Counted from the stretch's first letter, positions 1-19,143 are shown. The stretch: DNA of 64,000 bases from Climacium dendroides (GCA_950106755.1 OX467087.1:13148047-13212046), one strand, 5' to 3'. Program-made: numbers and translations. The notes: a model not told the origin generated them from the letters alone.

Positions 1-100
1 TCGATTAGGCCTTGTAAATCCCTTTTTCTGTTCAATTTTTCTTTTCTTCTTTTGGTGGACCAATGCATGCTATTTTCCTCACGGATTCTGGTGATCTGGT

Positions 101-520
101 ATTAATAGAATCCAGATGGGGCAAAGTTTGCATCACCGGAAACAGTGAAGACCGCTGCATGTGTTGGTCAAGAATTCCATTCAAATTGAAAAAAAACTGT
201 CGCCTTATGACTTACTTAATTGCTAAAAAAAATGCGTCACGGTCCTTTAGAGTTAAGGTTTAGGGTTACAGAAGTGAAAAGCATTCCCAAGGGTTTGAGA
301 CTCCAGAAGTAATAGAATTCAGATGAGGCAAATGTTGTACCACTGGATTCAGTGACGAACGTTGCATGTGTTGATCGGCAACGGAATTAAAACGTAAAGA
401 AAAAAAGTCGCCATATGCCTTGCTCAACAAAACGGTCATGGTCCTTTCAATTCGACGTTAAGGTTTATGGTTACAGAAGTGTCGCCGAGGGTTTACCAAG
501 GGTTTGAGTCTCCAGGACTG
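101..520. repeat. Diverged ~206-bp tandem duplication in a phototropin intron
   Basis: Two successive units, about 101-306 and 307-520, share landmarks in the same order: TAATAGAATYCAGATG, a GCATGTGTTG block, a CATATGCCTT/CCTTATGACTT block, GTTAAGGTTTA.GGTTACAGAAGTG, and AAGGGTTTGAG.CTCCAG. The copies are clearly diverged, so the duplication is not recent. It lies directly upstream of the first visible phototropin exon, so it is intronic if the gene continues leftward. The first ~100 bases show nothing else recognisable. Confidence 0.7.
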
Positions 521-561
521 AATTGCAGACTGGGGGTGGTGACTGTTTTGTTTGTTCCTAG

Positions 562-7084
<6,523 letters not shown>

Positions 7085-8178
7085 TGAGTCCATGTGAGAT
7101 GGTCTTCTCTTTGTTACCTGTCATTTTTTGAGTTGTAACCATTTTGATGAATCTTTCCCTCCTTAATGGTTATCTTTTTATTAACTAAAGCATCTATATT
7201 AACCATCTTTTGGCTACCCCACAACAAATAAAATAGAAGTAGGCTTCTGTTCACTTGCTAGGTATGGATAAATGTTAATCTCTCAAGTTTTTGGAATAGA
7301 ATAACGACTCAACATTATAGACGAAATCAGATGTTATGAATGATTAGCTAGGTTCTGTTGGTAAACACTTCTATATTTGTTTTTGTTTTCCTTTCCCCGA
7401 ACTGCTAACTGATATGGAGATCGTATTGTGTGTGATTTTCCTTCTTTAGGGCGTGTCATTTACTAGGTGACAATACGCACAATTTGGAGGCTTGGTGCTG
7501 TTTGATCAGGAGTGCAAGTGGATATCAATGGGATCGTGGATTTTGTGGAGTAAGAGGATGGAGCATTTTTATAAGGTTTGTGAAACCTGATTACAAAGCT
7601 GAATCTGAGTGAAAAGCTCTACAAAGTAGAGTACCAAGTGGATAGTGTTGAAATTTCACTGTTACGGTTTTTCTCTTCATCATTATACCCTTGGCTCTGT
7701 CAAATTAAATGCCCAACTGTTTTAATCTGCCTGTGCTCGAATTCTGAAATTATAAGAGCCAGTGAGGTTAACCCTGAACGCATTGAAAGCTTCCATTCTG
7801 TAATTTCACATGGATAGCAAAATTTGTCGTTCAGGAGTTTTTGAAAATGGTCAGAGAGCAGTTCTATATTAGAGTACAGTAGTGAGGATGACCAGCTAGC
7901 CTGTCAGCTGCAGTGTACATTATTGTTGAGATTTGATATCATGAGACTTGCTTCTTTAGTTTATATTTATACAAAAGTTTCAATTGTGGAGTTTTTTTAT
8001 GGATGGGTTACATTGTTTATATTTAAAACATGTGCTACAGATTGTTGATCAGACTTGTTTTTAACTTTTGTGTAATGTGTAACAGCAGTGGGTGGGTTTC
8101 AGAGTTAGACACACTGTTGGACATTCTCATTGTTGAACAAATCTTGTCTTGTGTTTCCTGAAATAACTAGGTACTGTG
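7085..8178. other. Phototropin 3' flank and intergenic AT-rich DNA
   Basis: This is sequence downstream of the phototropin stop. It presumably includes the 3'UTR (an AATAAAATAG motif near 7226 is a possible poly(A) signal). No further gene, RNA or bounded repeat was recognised. Confidence 0.5.
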
Positions 8179-8269
8179 AAAAGTAGAGTCTTGGTATGAG
8201 AAATAACATGCCAAGCCAAGCCACAGGACTGGCAAGGGATGTTATTTCTCATAACAAGACTCTACTTTT
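8179..8269. repeat. 31-bp near-perfect inverted repeat (hairpin)
   Basis: Arms 8179-8209 and 8239-8269 are complementary with one mismatch, around a 29-bp loop. This is the size and quality of a small snap-back MITE or a young miRNA-like hairpin; the sequence alone cannot tell which. It lies about 1.1 kb after the phototropin stop. Confidence 0.8.
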
Positions 8270-8418
8270 ATCATATGTAACTTCAATGATTGAATGGTTG
8301 AGGATCTTGGTCAACCATGCTCAATCAAGGGTCTGAAAAAGGTATTCATAAAGCCAAAGGAGCTCCATGTTATAGAAAATAGCATGCTTCTCCCCATTCC
8401 ATCAAAGGTTGTCATCTA

Positions 8419-8787
8419 AGGTAGAACTACCCATTACCACCATTTACCCAATTCCCCCACCTACAGGTTCCTCCCATTTCCATCACTGGCCCATCTTATT
8501 ACCATAATCTTACTCATCCATGATCATGATGGCAATGCACTGGGGAGCGGACACATCAGCCCATACTTCAACAATGGTCTGGTCATGCTTTACCAAGGGT
8601 TTACTCACAGTTTTACATTTCAGCTTTGAAAAATCACAAAAAATTCAATTCTTGTCAGAATGTCTTCATTTTTTTTTGCTATTGACTTCTCTCAGACAAT
8701 TCAATCTCTGAAAAATATGAGAACTCATAAATAGCTTCTCCAAAGTACCTAGATAGCAAATCTGTATGGTAATGGGTAGTTCTACCT
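8419..8787. mobile_element. 369-bp TA-flanked MITE, copy 1
   Basis: Terminal inverted repeats start AGGTAGAACTACCCATTACC, and the right end is the complement with minor changes. TA lies on both sides (8417-8418 and 8788-8789). A second copy of exactly the same length lies at 19144-19512 in the same orientation. TA duplications suggest a Tc1/mariner-type source. It has no coding capacity; a 63-codon open frame inside it is fortuitous. Confidence 0.88.
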
Positions 8788-9345
8788 TATACTCAAATGA
8801 TATCCATTGAAGTCATGGTTTTCAATGCTGAAAATTCATTGTCAAACTTGGAAACTTGTCATTTGCATGCAAACAAGCACACAAACACACAAACCAAAAA
8901 GAAATGGAATTTCAAAATAGCTACCAATTTTGTTCCCATTTAAGGTAGAAATATCTATTACCTCTTTATTTAAGATGATGTGTATAGATGGAATGAAATC
9001 ATAATTAGGTCTTATTTTCTCCATGTAGATAAAATGAAAATCATTAATATTCAAAAATATATAAACTTTGGAGAATTTTTGTGTTTTTTATGAATTTTCA
9101 AAGTGAAGACTTGAAGAAACATCAAAGTGTGGTTTAAGGTCATATTGGTGAGACTTCAATAGACATCTATTTGATAGAAATGGGAGGTTGAATATAATGA
9201 GGTTGCTCCACTTTATAAGTTGATACATTCCAATGGTGAATGTCAGCATTGAACATGTTGTCTCCTAAAGCATTTTGAACTTTCCTTGGGTTCATAAATG
9301 GAAACACGGTCTTCTAGAAAAATGACCATAAGAAGATCTACAGTT

Positions 9346-9486
9346 GGTCTAATTGCTCACCTAAGTCTCCTTGTGAATCATTCCTTGGTCTAATTGATCA
9401 AGTAAGTCTTCTTGTGAATCATTTCTTTGTTCATTCCTTGGTCTAATTGATCAAGTAAGTCTTCTTGTGAATCATTTCTTTGATCT
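9346..9486. repeat. Tandem repeat, three units of 41-53 bp
   Basis: Units start at 9346, 9387 and 9440 with GGTCTAATTG, followed by AGTCTYCTTGTGAATCATT. Units two and three are nearly identical over 45 bp, so that duplication is recent. Confidence 0.85.
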
Positions 9487-10070
9487 ATGTGAACCATGTT
9501 TCCACTAGTGATGAGATTATTCAGTTAGGTGCAAAATTGACTCATGAGAGATGCCAATAGACCTACACCCATTGAACATGTTTGATTGCATCCCCTTCAA
9601 TGATTGTATAATATATTTGTTGACCCTTCCTATCCTTCAAATGATGTTGACCCTATATGTTTGCATATTTTTATGATTGAAAAGTCCCACGTTCCCATTG
9701 ACATCAAGTAATGCCATTGTTTTGCATGATGTTTTGTGAAAGTTCAAAAATTTGGTCGCATGAGTTGCATTAGAAGACCATACTTATAATTTATGAACCC
9801 CAAAAGACTTCAAAATAATGGCATTGTCATTTGGAAAATGTAAGAGACCTACACAATTGTGTATGTTTAAGTATAAACTATTTGGTATTGTGGTCAATTC
9901 ATCCACATGATCTATTATTGATATGATTACTACTTAAATTCAATTGAAAATTTTATAAAGCAATAGAATTTTCTTTCATTTGTTGGAATAATGACCATGT
10001 GTCAATAATTGAAAAGCAAGGATCAATCTAAGCATTGTTCATAAGCTTATTGGCTCTAATTGAACATATA

Positions 10071-10310
10071 GGTGCCTATCTTTTTTTAATTGTTTTATGC
10101 CTTCCATTGAAACCTATGTTTGAACTTCAAAAGAAAGAAAAATCATGGTAAAGGTGCTTGTCTTTTTTTAATTGTTTTATGCCTTCCATTGAAACCTATG
10201 TTTGAACTTCAAAAGAAAGAAAAATCATGGTAAAGGTGCTTGTCTTTTTTTAATTGTTTGTCTTCTATTGAAAATTATGAGTGAACTTCAAAAGAAAGAA
10301 AAATCATGGC
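10071..10310. repeat. Tandem repeat, three units of about 82 bp
   Basis: Units 10071-10152 and 10153-10234 are each 82 bp and almost identical. A third, about 76 bp with a small deletion, starts at 10235. All end GAACTTCAAAAGAAAGAAAA followed by ATCATGG. The array lies just upstream of the candidate gene at 10391. Confidence 0.9.
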
Positions 10311-10390
10311 AAATTGAAGATGGGAAATGCTCATGATAAACTCACTTAACATTCTTTTATGATCCAACTACAAGTGGCATCTAGAAGATT

Positions 10391-11883
10391 ATGTTACAAA
10401 GAACTCAATCAACCCAAACCATCCCCAAAAGAAAGTTGACTAGAAATGGACAATCAAAAATGTCATCAAAACCTTCTAAAGAAGGAGGGTTGCATGTCAT
10501 GTCAAACCCAAGGGAAAAAGTTGTGTATGATCATAATGCAAAATCACCGACATTGGCATCTGAGATCATGAATTTAGTTCATGAATATAAACCCAAAATT
10601 CCATATATTTCTAGAGCATTTAGGGAGTACAATTCCCCAGAGAGGATCCCATGTTCAACTCGGACACCTCAATATGGATCTCACTTGTCTACCCCAAAGA
10701 GAGACCCTAGTATTACCCCTTCTGAACGCAATTTCAATCTCAGCACTTGTACTGCTTTTGAGCTTCCTAAAAGACCTGCCAGTTGTGTTTCACCTCTAAG
10801 GTATACTTTAACTATGTTGTATTTCACTTCAAAGTTGTTGAGGTGAGTTCAACAATATTTGATAGTGTTGTAAAAGAGGTCAAAGTTCATTCAATTTTTT
10901 ATAGGACTTATATTGCAAAATTAATAATGCATTATACTAGGTCTTACAAAATCAAGTGTTTTTTGAACAACAATAAAAAGATAATCATTCTCATGATTCA
11001 TAGGGAAGTCTTTCTATGGTTGCATTTGAAACCTCTCCATGATAGACAAAGAGACTTCTGTATAAACATTGTAATTGTGTGATTGTATAGAGACATGCCT
11101 ATGGATTGTAGATAATATTTTCTTTGTGAAGTTGTCTTTATAATTTCAAGGGACTATGAATTTAATGTTTGAAGAAGAAATTGGATTTGTGTTTTTTGTA
11201 TTATATTTAGTCTTTAGTAATATTTATAATGCCTTATTTTTTTAATCTTACAATTGAAATATAATATAAACAAAACACTAATACAAATATAGGCTGAAAA
11301 CTCATTGTAGTCTATGGTTTTGTTTTAAATCTAGGCTAAAATAACACAATTAAGTTTAAAATAATAAAGAATTAAAACAAAACCATAGTCTACCATGTTT
11401 TTGCAATGTATATTTATATAGGTGAAATTTCCACGTGTTTGTAATATATGATTGTTTACAAATTTATCATTATTATTGGATTGAATTCAAAAAATTATTA
11501 TTGAATTTTTTTCAAATATACTGTAGAATTATTGAAATTATTCAATGTGAGTATATTAAGTTATCTTGTTAAATTTTTTTTCCTTGAACTTGTATAGGTG
11601 GAATCAACAATTAGAAAATGTCATGAATGATGGATTTCAATCAATGCATACTGAAATTGAACTTTTTAAAAAGAACTTGGCCGAAATGGGAAGTCGAGTA
11701 GACAATTTGTCAACAGCTATAAATATATTGACAAATATGCAAGGTGTTCTTGTTGAAAAGGTAGTTGATTATAAGGTTAAGGATAATAGGGCTAGAATTA
11801 TTGCATCCCAAGATGCTCAAGAACTTCAAAAACGACGCCCAAGAAGTTCAAAAGGCTCAAATAGAGTGTTAAATTATGATTAA
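10391..11883 (+). CDS. Candidate two-exon gene: basic/Ser-Pro-rich N-terminus and coiled-coil C-terminus, function unknown
   Basis: Exon 1 10391-10800 ends at AG|GTATAC. Exon 2 11598-11883 follows TTGTATAG. The join keeps frame (AG plus G gives Arg) and yields 231 residues. The N-terminal ~135 residues are rich in Lys, Arg, Ser and Pro (SKPSKEGG, STPKRDPSITPSERN). Residues ~138-205 look helical and heptad-like (WNQQLENVMNDGF, EIELFKKNLAEMGSRVDNLS), ending in a basic tail RRPRSSKGSNR. Codon use is AT-rich, unlike the phototropin, rhomboid and syntaxin genes, which fits a mobile-element-derived or decayed gene. I do not recognise the family. Further exons on either side, including the stretch at 12632, are possible. 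The start Met is simply the first in frame. The 797-bp intron contains an inverted repeat. Confidence 0.4.
11307..11393. repeat. 22-bp inverted repeat inside the candidate intron
   Basis: Arms 11307-11328 and 11372-11393 are complementary with one mismatch (GTAGWCTATGGTTTTG...), separated by a 43-bp AT-rich spacer. No convincing target duplication was seen. Confidence 0.7.
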
Positions 11884-12631
11884 ATTATTAAGAAAACTAT
11901 AAATTAAAGATGAAAAATTATAAAGGTAAAGAAAATACAAATTGTGAATTCTGCCACACCTCACTATTTGTAATGAATAGTTGTAAAGTTATTGTAACAT
12001 TTAGTAGCATGCACTAGCACTACCTTGGCTCTACAATAGATGTTGTACAATATTCTACACCCATCACTAGCTAGGTAGATGGATGGAGGCTGAAAATGAT
12101 GAGTAGAGTACATGAAGGCTATTGAATGTTTTGACTATGCACCCAAAATTGCCGAGCAAGTGACCATATTTTGCCCTATATTCCATTCAATATGGATTAA
12201 CAAAAATATGGATGTGTCAATTGAAATATATGGTTACAAATTTAGATACCGAACATTATTTCATATCTTTTGGAACTCTAAACTTCTTATATGTATCCAA
12301 ATTCTCCCAATTTTTTGGAGAAAAAAGACTTCACAAGACATATATGAAATATGGGACATGGGATGCACTTGCTACAATATGTAGACAAGTAAATGAAATG
12401 AAATTGTGCATAGGTGGCTTTGGGGCAAGCACTCACATTGAGCACAATTGCCAAAAGATTCTCCATTGAATTGTATCTCTTGACTTGTATTTTTTATAGT
12501 GAAATGAATTTGTCTTTTATGTAAAAAATAAAAACAAAAAATTATGCATGAAAAAAAATGTGATTCTAATATGATAATTAATAACTTATTTTTCTCTTTG
12601 AAAGTCTACTCTACTCTCGGGGGATTGTAAT
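11884..12631. other. AT-rich intergenic DNA
   Basis: Short open frames occur at 12112-12384 and 12212-12469 but have no recognisable features. Nothing bounded was seen. Confidence 0.4.
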
Positions 12632-12913
12632 TTGAAGGGAATTTTATTTAAGTCTAGAGAACATATGAAAAGTACAATCAAAGACATGTACACCTATAAT
12701 CAACACAACCTACATCTAAACCAAGAAGCGTTACAAAAATCTAGAATTGTATTGATGGCACAAGATGTGCATAATCAAACACATGAGAGTTTAGTGGAAC
12801 CCAATGTTGGTTTTGGGTGCACATGGAGATCGTACTTTAAAAATTTATACTTTATTCATATATGCAATGTCCAAATAATGCATGCTGAAGTGTGTGTTAG
12901 AATCTTCTTCTAG
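12632..12913 (+). pseudogene. Possible MULE transposase N-terminal remnant
   Basis: A 93-codon open stretch, extendable a few codons upstream, reads GILFKSREHMKSTIKDMYTY and later GFGCTWRSYFKN. This order resembles the start of plant Mutator-like transposases: a hydrophobic/Phe residue, a Ser-Arg/Lys-Glu helix, then a Cys-x-Trp-Arg zinc-finger-like element. No DDE region follows. It is AT-rich like its surroundings. The resemblance is by eye only. Confidence 0.25.
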
Positions 12914-14772
12914 TTGCCAATAAGATCTATTAAAGATAATTAACATCAATTGATAGTAACTAGACTATGCTTAGTTGTAATTAGTGACAATCACAGGTGT
13001 GCATACCTTAAGTACATACACCAAAAAGGCCTCCCAAAATCTTCTAAATTGTCATTCATCATATAATTTACTAATGGAAGGTAAGAAGTCCATAAAGTGC
13101 TTAGGCTCAAAAAGCATCCACCTCCTCAAATGTACACCATTTGTACATTTTCCTCTCTTTTTGTTTCAAAAATATACAAACAATGTACATTTCAAGAGGT
13201 GGATACACTTTTAGTGCCCCTTGTGTTTCAACTTCAAAAATTTGTAACTATTTCCACAAAGTTATAAATAATATGAAACCACTTGAGTTAGATGCCCATT
13301 TCACTAGTCTTTCAAGGAAAACTTGTTGAAAATAATTTCAAGAAGTCTACCTTCTCCAAATTAATTCCCAATTGTACAATGGACACTTTTATTATTGACC
13401 ACCTACCTTAACCACTAAATATTTTTGTTGGAAAAAATTTTAGTGCTACCAATACTTTGAAGTTAAATAAAACCTAACCAAGTTGTTATTCTTAGTGGTT
13501 TATATTTTTGAAAAATTATATTTTAGAAGTCTAGTTTTAGCCTCAAAAATCCGATTTTGAAAATGAATGATAATGATTTTTCTATTCAAGATTTTTTGCA
13601 AAAGGGTGTCCATTACAAATCTTGATTTTTAATGTTGAAGGCTCTTGGAAATGAACCTCCAATATCCTAAATGCTGTGGGGAGGAAAGGCCGCAGAAATC
13701 ACATTAGAAATTTATTTAAGAAAATTATAGAATAGATTTTGAAAAGCCACAAATTGATGTTATACCCTTAAACCTTATGTTTTTTCAATGACCAATTTTT
13801 TAGATTTGACATGTAAAAAGAGATTTAAATTACTTTCACAGTTTTACACCGTTGTAATCAAACATTATAATCTTCCAATTCATAAGTGATCTTGTTGTGT
13901 TTTCTTTTCCCACGTGATCACCAACATGTTTTTTATTAAATTTATATGGTTTCAATTCATATGCAGATAGAGATACATGAATTTCACCACACCAACCTTT
14001 ATCCAAAACCTGCATCTCTAAAACATACAGATTTCTGTAAAACTCTTCTCCAGTTCTGTATCCAGAGGCTCATATGGAGAACTCGCAAGGTCTCATCCCT
14101 ATTTGATGTCCCAAGCTCAGTAAACAGATAGAGAAACAGAAGAGCTGGTGGGGATGCTCTTAGGGGATAAGATAGTCTGCTCTTCCAAACGACCATTTAA
14201 GGCTGCCTAACTCATCATCGAAAGTAATAGATATTTCAAGCAACATGTCACCCGTTCCTAGATGAGGTCGCATTTACAATATGGTCGCTTTTACTACCTT
14301 AACATGCAGCCATCCAATTCAGTGCCTGGCTCTGTAGCTTTTCACTGTCAGGAACAGACAACTGGAGAATTAACTCTTTTTTCTCTTCCTATTTTTTAAC
14401 AAACAAAAATATTGATTTTGAAGGCAAAGGTCATACATAGCATGCTGATATAAATTACTGTAGGTAAACGGATGAACAGGGTAAAGTGGCACCCTTTAGA
14501 ATTAGTTGCACATTACTGTGGAATTAAGTGTAAAAGTTACTGTTGCAAGCATTGAAAATTTGAAATACTGAACCAGTGCCGGCCTAGGATTCATTCAACT
14601 GAATTTTGGGAATTTTGGGAGTTGCTGCATAAAATAAAAATAAAAAACAAATGGAAATTGTCCAATTGTTTCAAAAAAAAATTTAAATGTAGAAAAAAAT
14701 TAATATGGAATCCAGCACAAATGGACTCAGTCATGTGGAAATAAGGGAACTTACTGTGCTCTTGAAGCTGGA
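12914..14772. other. AT-rich intergenic DNA with dispersed-repeat pieces
   Basis: At 13098-13215 there is an inverted-repeat unit (CATCCACCTCCTCAAATGTAC versus GTACATTTCAAGAGGTGGAT) related to 35166-35276 and 37820-37915. At 13460-13650 there is a stretch shared with 44100-44290 and, inverted, with 23870-24060. No gene was seen; the open frame at 13946-14131 has no recognisable features. Confidence 0.5.
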
Positions 14773-14776
14773 TTAA

Positions 14777-14998
14777 CCCTTAAATAATGAACCGGTCACC
14801 GTGGAAATCATATGTTTTGGTACCATGTGAATTGTTGGCTTAAAAGAAATGCAAAACCACTCATTGGAAGACAAACTACTGTACAAGACTTCCCCTTTTC
14901 AAACAAAACTCCTAGGATGAATAGTTGCACTTCTGTCCTACAAACAAAGATTCTTTGTCATTCATCAATTAGAAAATGGTTGCCGCATTGTTTAAGGG
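14777..14998. mobile_element. TTAA-family MITE, 222-bp copy
   Basis: The element begins CCCTTAAATAATG after TTAA (14773-14776) and ends CATTGTTTAAGGG before CTAA (14999-15002), so one TTAA has changed by a base. It contains CAAGACTTCCCCTTTTC and TTCTTTGTCATTCATC, the complement of the core repeated in the phototropin-intron copy. It is non-coding. Confidence 0.8.
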
Positions 14999-16944
14999 CT
15001 AAGAGCTGCATTTGGGGGAATCTAAACTCACTGAAACAATTCCAAGACAATTTTTGTAGGAAGAAAAATGATATTGGCATCGAACCCAAGTCGTTTCATA
15101 TTTTTTGAACCTTTGTGGAATTAGTTACGAATTTTTTAAATTGAAATGCAAGGGTCACTAAAAAGGATCACTTCTTGAAATTTACACATTGGGTACATTG
15201 AAAAAAGTATGGTCATTTCCAAAGAGGAGGGGCACTTCTAGAGGGTCAAGGTGAAGTGCCTCCCTTGCTTAGCCCCTCCAAGTCACTCTAAGGGTGCAAG
15301 TAAAAAAAAAACATCCCTCTATTTTGTACTCGATTAATTTACATTGTATACCTCTCCTAGATAATTTGGGGACTCTAATTGCAAATATGAATTCAAAACT
15401 TGCAAATTTTATCATGTATGGAATTTTTTTTAAATCCAACATTTTCCCAAGGGGCCAAGCAAGGGGTTTTTGAGTTGAAATAATCTAAGTTGCAGCCTTG
15501 TGAGAGAAGCAATGGATGTTATTTCCACATAAGGTTGAACTTTGCACTATTGGAAATAACTTGAAAGGTTAAACTATGCTTTGCCTCTAAACATCCAGAA
15601 TCATCTCTAGAATTAATGATTTGGGAAAAAACCCATTATGAAGTACTACTTGGAAGAATATTTTGGAATTGATTTATGAATAAAAGTTGTAGATTTTGAG
15701 TTTCAGATTCCATATGTATGGTTAGATTCACTAATGTTATCACCAATATTTTTTTTATAAATTCCGAAATGGAAATTTCTAAATTTTTTCAAAATTCAAT
15801 TACAAACTAAATATTATCATTTTTTGAGTAAAACTTATTGAAATGGATTTGAAATGAGGTTTCCTTGCCGCGTTGATTTTTGGAAATTTTTGTGTTCATT
15901 AAATCTACAACCTCATTTTTGCAAATCTAATTTTGAACTAGAGTCAATACAATTTTGGCTTGGTCAACCACTTGACATACTTCCACATTTGTAATTTTAA
16001 AAAATGATGTACTTTGCTAACACCAAATTCAACCAATAGATAGAACAACTTGACAAAATATCTCCACAAATTAGGATGACTTTCATCCATCCAATAATAA
16101 AAAAGAAACAAAAATATGAATTTGTTCATTGTTCAAAAATTAGACATTAGAGTGCTTAAAGGTTAATCCCAAACTTTGATTGTTTAAAAAAAATCTGAGT
16201 AGTATTGAAGGTTAACTATTATAAACATTTATTTTTCACCAAAAAAGATAAATAATTTATTTTTGAGAGGTCCTCAATGGCATATATGTGCCATTAGTGG
16301 AGGAGTAAAACTTCATGGTTTTACCTTATTTCTTGACTTTGAACAAAGCTTGCTAATTTTACTTGATTTTGAGATTTCAAAAATTGTACATGTTTATTTT
16401 CTTTGAAGATAGCCCCATGGAAAGAATAAAGTATTTTCACAATTTTCAATGTTGAAAATTTAAACTTGCAAGTATTGATTTAGAGTTATTTGAGATTTCT
16501 ACTTAATAAGAGTAAAAACAAAATACAAAATATATTTCAGCAATTGCAAGGAGGATTGTGTAATGAAATTTATAGCTCTTCATTTGAATTTAAGTTTTTG
16601 AAATTGCATTTTATTTTGCTAACACAATTGGTTCTTGTTTTTCATGTCACATACAATTCCCAAAAACTCTTATTTGCAAATTTCCCAAACATTGTGGGGT
16701 GGAATAACATACTACAAATAGGATACATATATTTTTCTTCTTATAATCTCACAATTCCTATGCAATTTTACACTCAAAATTGGGTTGCATACTAATAATC
16801 ATTCAAGCTCTTTAAACATCTATACAATTAGATTTTCTTAAAAATGATTTGCTTCATTCATTGAAGATAACTATAAGTTCATGATCTTTTTTTTATAGGA
16901 AAAATACATTTGGAAAGGCTTGAGTGCTTAGGGGTTAATCAAGG
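14999..16944. other. AT-rich intergenic DNA
   Basis: The segment 15216-15300 (GGCACTTCTAGAGGGTCAAGG...) recurs at about 25660-25740, so it is a piece of a dispersed repeat. No gene, RNA or complete element was recognised. Confidence 0.5.
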
Positions 16945-17440
16945 GTCTTCAAAAAGGATGCCATAACACTAAAGCAACCAATGTATTTGTTTTTGGTGAT
17001 CTATTAGAAAAATCAACCTCAAAAAGGCCTCCACAACAAGAATACAAGAAATTTGGAGGTTTTTTTCATTATGTTTCACCAAATTCATCCAAGTGAAGCT
17101 AGGGTTGAAGATTTGCTAATTTTTTTATTATAGTAAATTATGAAATACAAATAAAATATATATTAAAAAATAATATAAACTAGGATCATTATCTTATTAA
17201 AGGATCTAGGTACCATAATGCTAAAGCAACCATTGTATTTGTTTTTTGTGATCTATCACAAATTGAATTGACCTCAAAATGGCCTTCACAATAAGAATAT
17301 AGGAAATTTGGAGTTTAAAAAAAATTCTCTTCTCCACTACTTCATCCAAGTGATGGTTGGGGATTCATCAATTTTTTAATTATATTAAATAAAATATAAA
17401 ATACAAAGAGAATAATATGATTTAAAATAGTATAAATCAA
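16945..17440. repeat. Diverged ~250-bp tandem duplication
   Basis: Segments 16945-17190 and 17195-17440 share in order AAAGCAACCAWTGTATTTGTTTTT, GTGATCTAT, AAATTTGGAG, TTCATCCAAGTGA and an AT-rich tail. The copies are clearly diverged. Confidence 0.7.
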
Positions 17441-19143
17441 ATGTTGCATCTTATTGACAATTGCCTCATGTTAAGCAATATGATTGGAGGACAAAAAATT
17501 ATTCTAAAAGCACCTCTATATTATGAAAAATAACATGTCTCTCTTTTTCTAATTGATTAACTCTAAGCTATTAAAAAGTGAACTCAAATGACCATAGAGT
17601 TTGTGGCATGGCATACATTAGACATTCAAAATAACACTTTTTAAAGGCATCAATTTGAAAGATATTTTCTTGTATATCCATTGTAGCTAACACTATGTAA
17701 AGTAGCATTGCTTAAATCCAAAGAAATAGGGTGTTTTTCAAGAGAAATTGTCCAAAGTTATAATTTTTTAGTACATTGGTCAAAATTAAAAATAATTTTC
17801 TTAAAACTTCAAGTGTAGAGACATGTAGTATACTATTATGAAAATGTATAGAAAGAATTTCAATCCTTCTGAATGTATGGATTGAAAGATTATATTGTTT
17901 GAAGTGAAAAATAAAAACTCAATTTTTTATTTTTGCTAAATAGGGTCTTTAGACTTTGAGCCTTCTTTGAAAAAAAATTATTCTACACAAAATTGAAACT
18001 TTATACCATCAGGTACTAAATCTTATTAGGTACACTCATGCAAAATTTTAGAAGCAAATAAGGAGTTCACTCTATAATATGAGGAGATTAAGTAAACTGT
18101 TGATATGCTAGTCATTTTTTTGATGATTTCTTATGCAACAACAACAAAATTTGTTTGAAAACCAAATGGTGAAATTAGTATAAATAATTTCAAGAATTTT
18201 GATAATGTATCCCAAGATAATAAAGATGCACTTTGATGAAATTGTTTTGTTTTTTCAAACTTGTGTATTGACTCTAAGGTTTTTTCACTAAAAGTAGGTT
18301 ATTTTTTGACAATTGAATATTACATCATGTTAGTTACATAAATGCCTAATTTCAAAAGAAGATGAAGACTTTTGTTAGAGATGACAAAATTGCCCAAACT
18401 ACCTAGATTTTTTTGACAACATAAATTTTGATCTAGGCATCCAATAGGAATTTTCTTAAATCTCCACAAAAGGATGAGTGTCTCTATCTTGAGTCAATCT
18501 TCATAAAAGTCTAATCATTTTTTTTAATTTCAACATAATCTATCCAAATTCCAATTGTCTCATTAATAGACTTTCTATTCTTTAGGAATAAAATCAAGTA
18601 AATTTTCAAATCAAACACAATATTAAAAAAATAACCATTGTATCCCAAAATTAGGTTCAAAATTTTCTACTAAATAATTAATGAAAGTTGACAAATGTGA
18701 TTTGACATATGCCCCAAAATAGAAAAAAAGTTTTTGTTCAACATCATTTTTTTTTTAAAAACACTTTTTCTAAAAATTCCTTCATTTACTTTTAGAATTA
18801 ATTTTTTGCCAATTCTAACAATTGAATATGTTAGATGCTTATTGCATAATGTTCAACATATAACTACATTGCATTAGGACATGGTTTAAAGAAATCTATC
18901 AATCCAACCTCATAGAAATTTTCATACTAGAGTTAATCGTAAAATGTGTATAATGAGGGACTAGGAGTTGGAGTTGGAGTTTGAGAAAAAATACAAGAAA
19001 AAACTCCTTGAAGCCAACACTCAAACTTGATTTGATGGAGTTTGATATTGTGTTTCTTTTGTACTAATTTATTCTTAGTTAAACCTTCCTTTGATACCCC
19101 TTCCACAAACTAAGACCACTTTGCAATGAACTCTAAGTTATTA
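17441..19143. other. AT-rich intergenic DNA
   Basis: The segment 18950-19095 (GAGTTGGAGTTTGAGAAAAA ... GTGTTTCTTTTGTACTA) recurs at 54775-54905. Otherwise nothing was recognised. Confidence 0.5.

Larger units (their letters stand above)
8788..10390. other. AT-rich intergenic DNA with two tandem arrays
   Basis: Apart from the arrays at 9346-9486 and 10071-10310 (listed separately), I see no coding exon, RNA gene or bounded element here. Confidence 0.5.
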
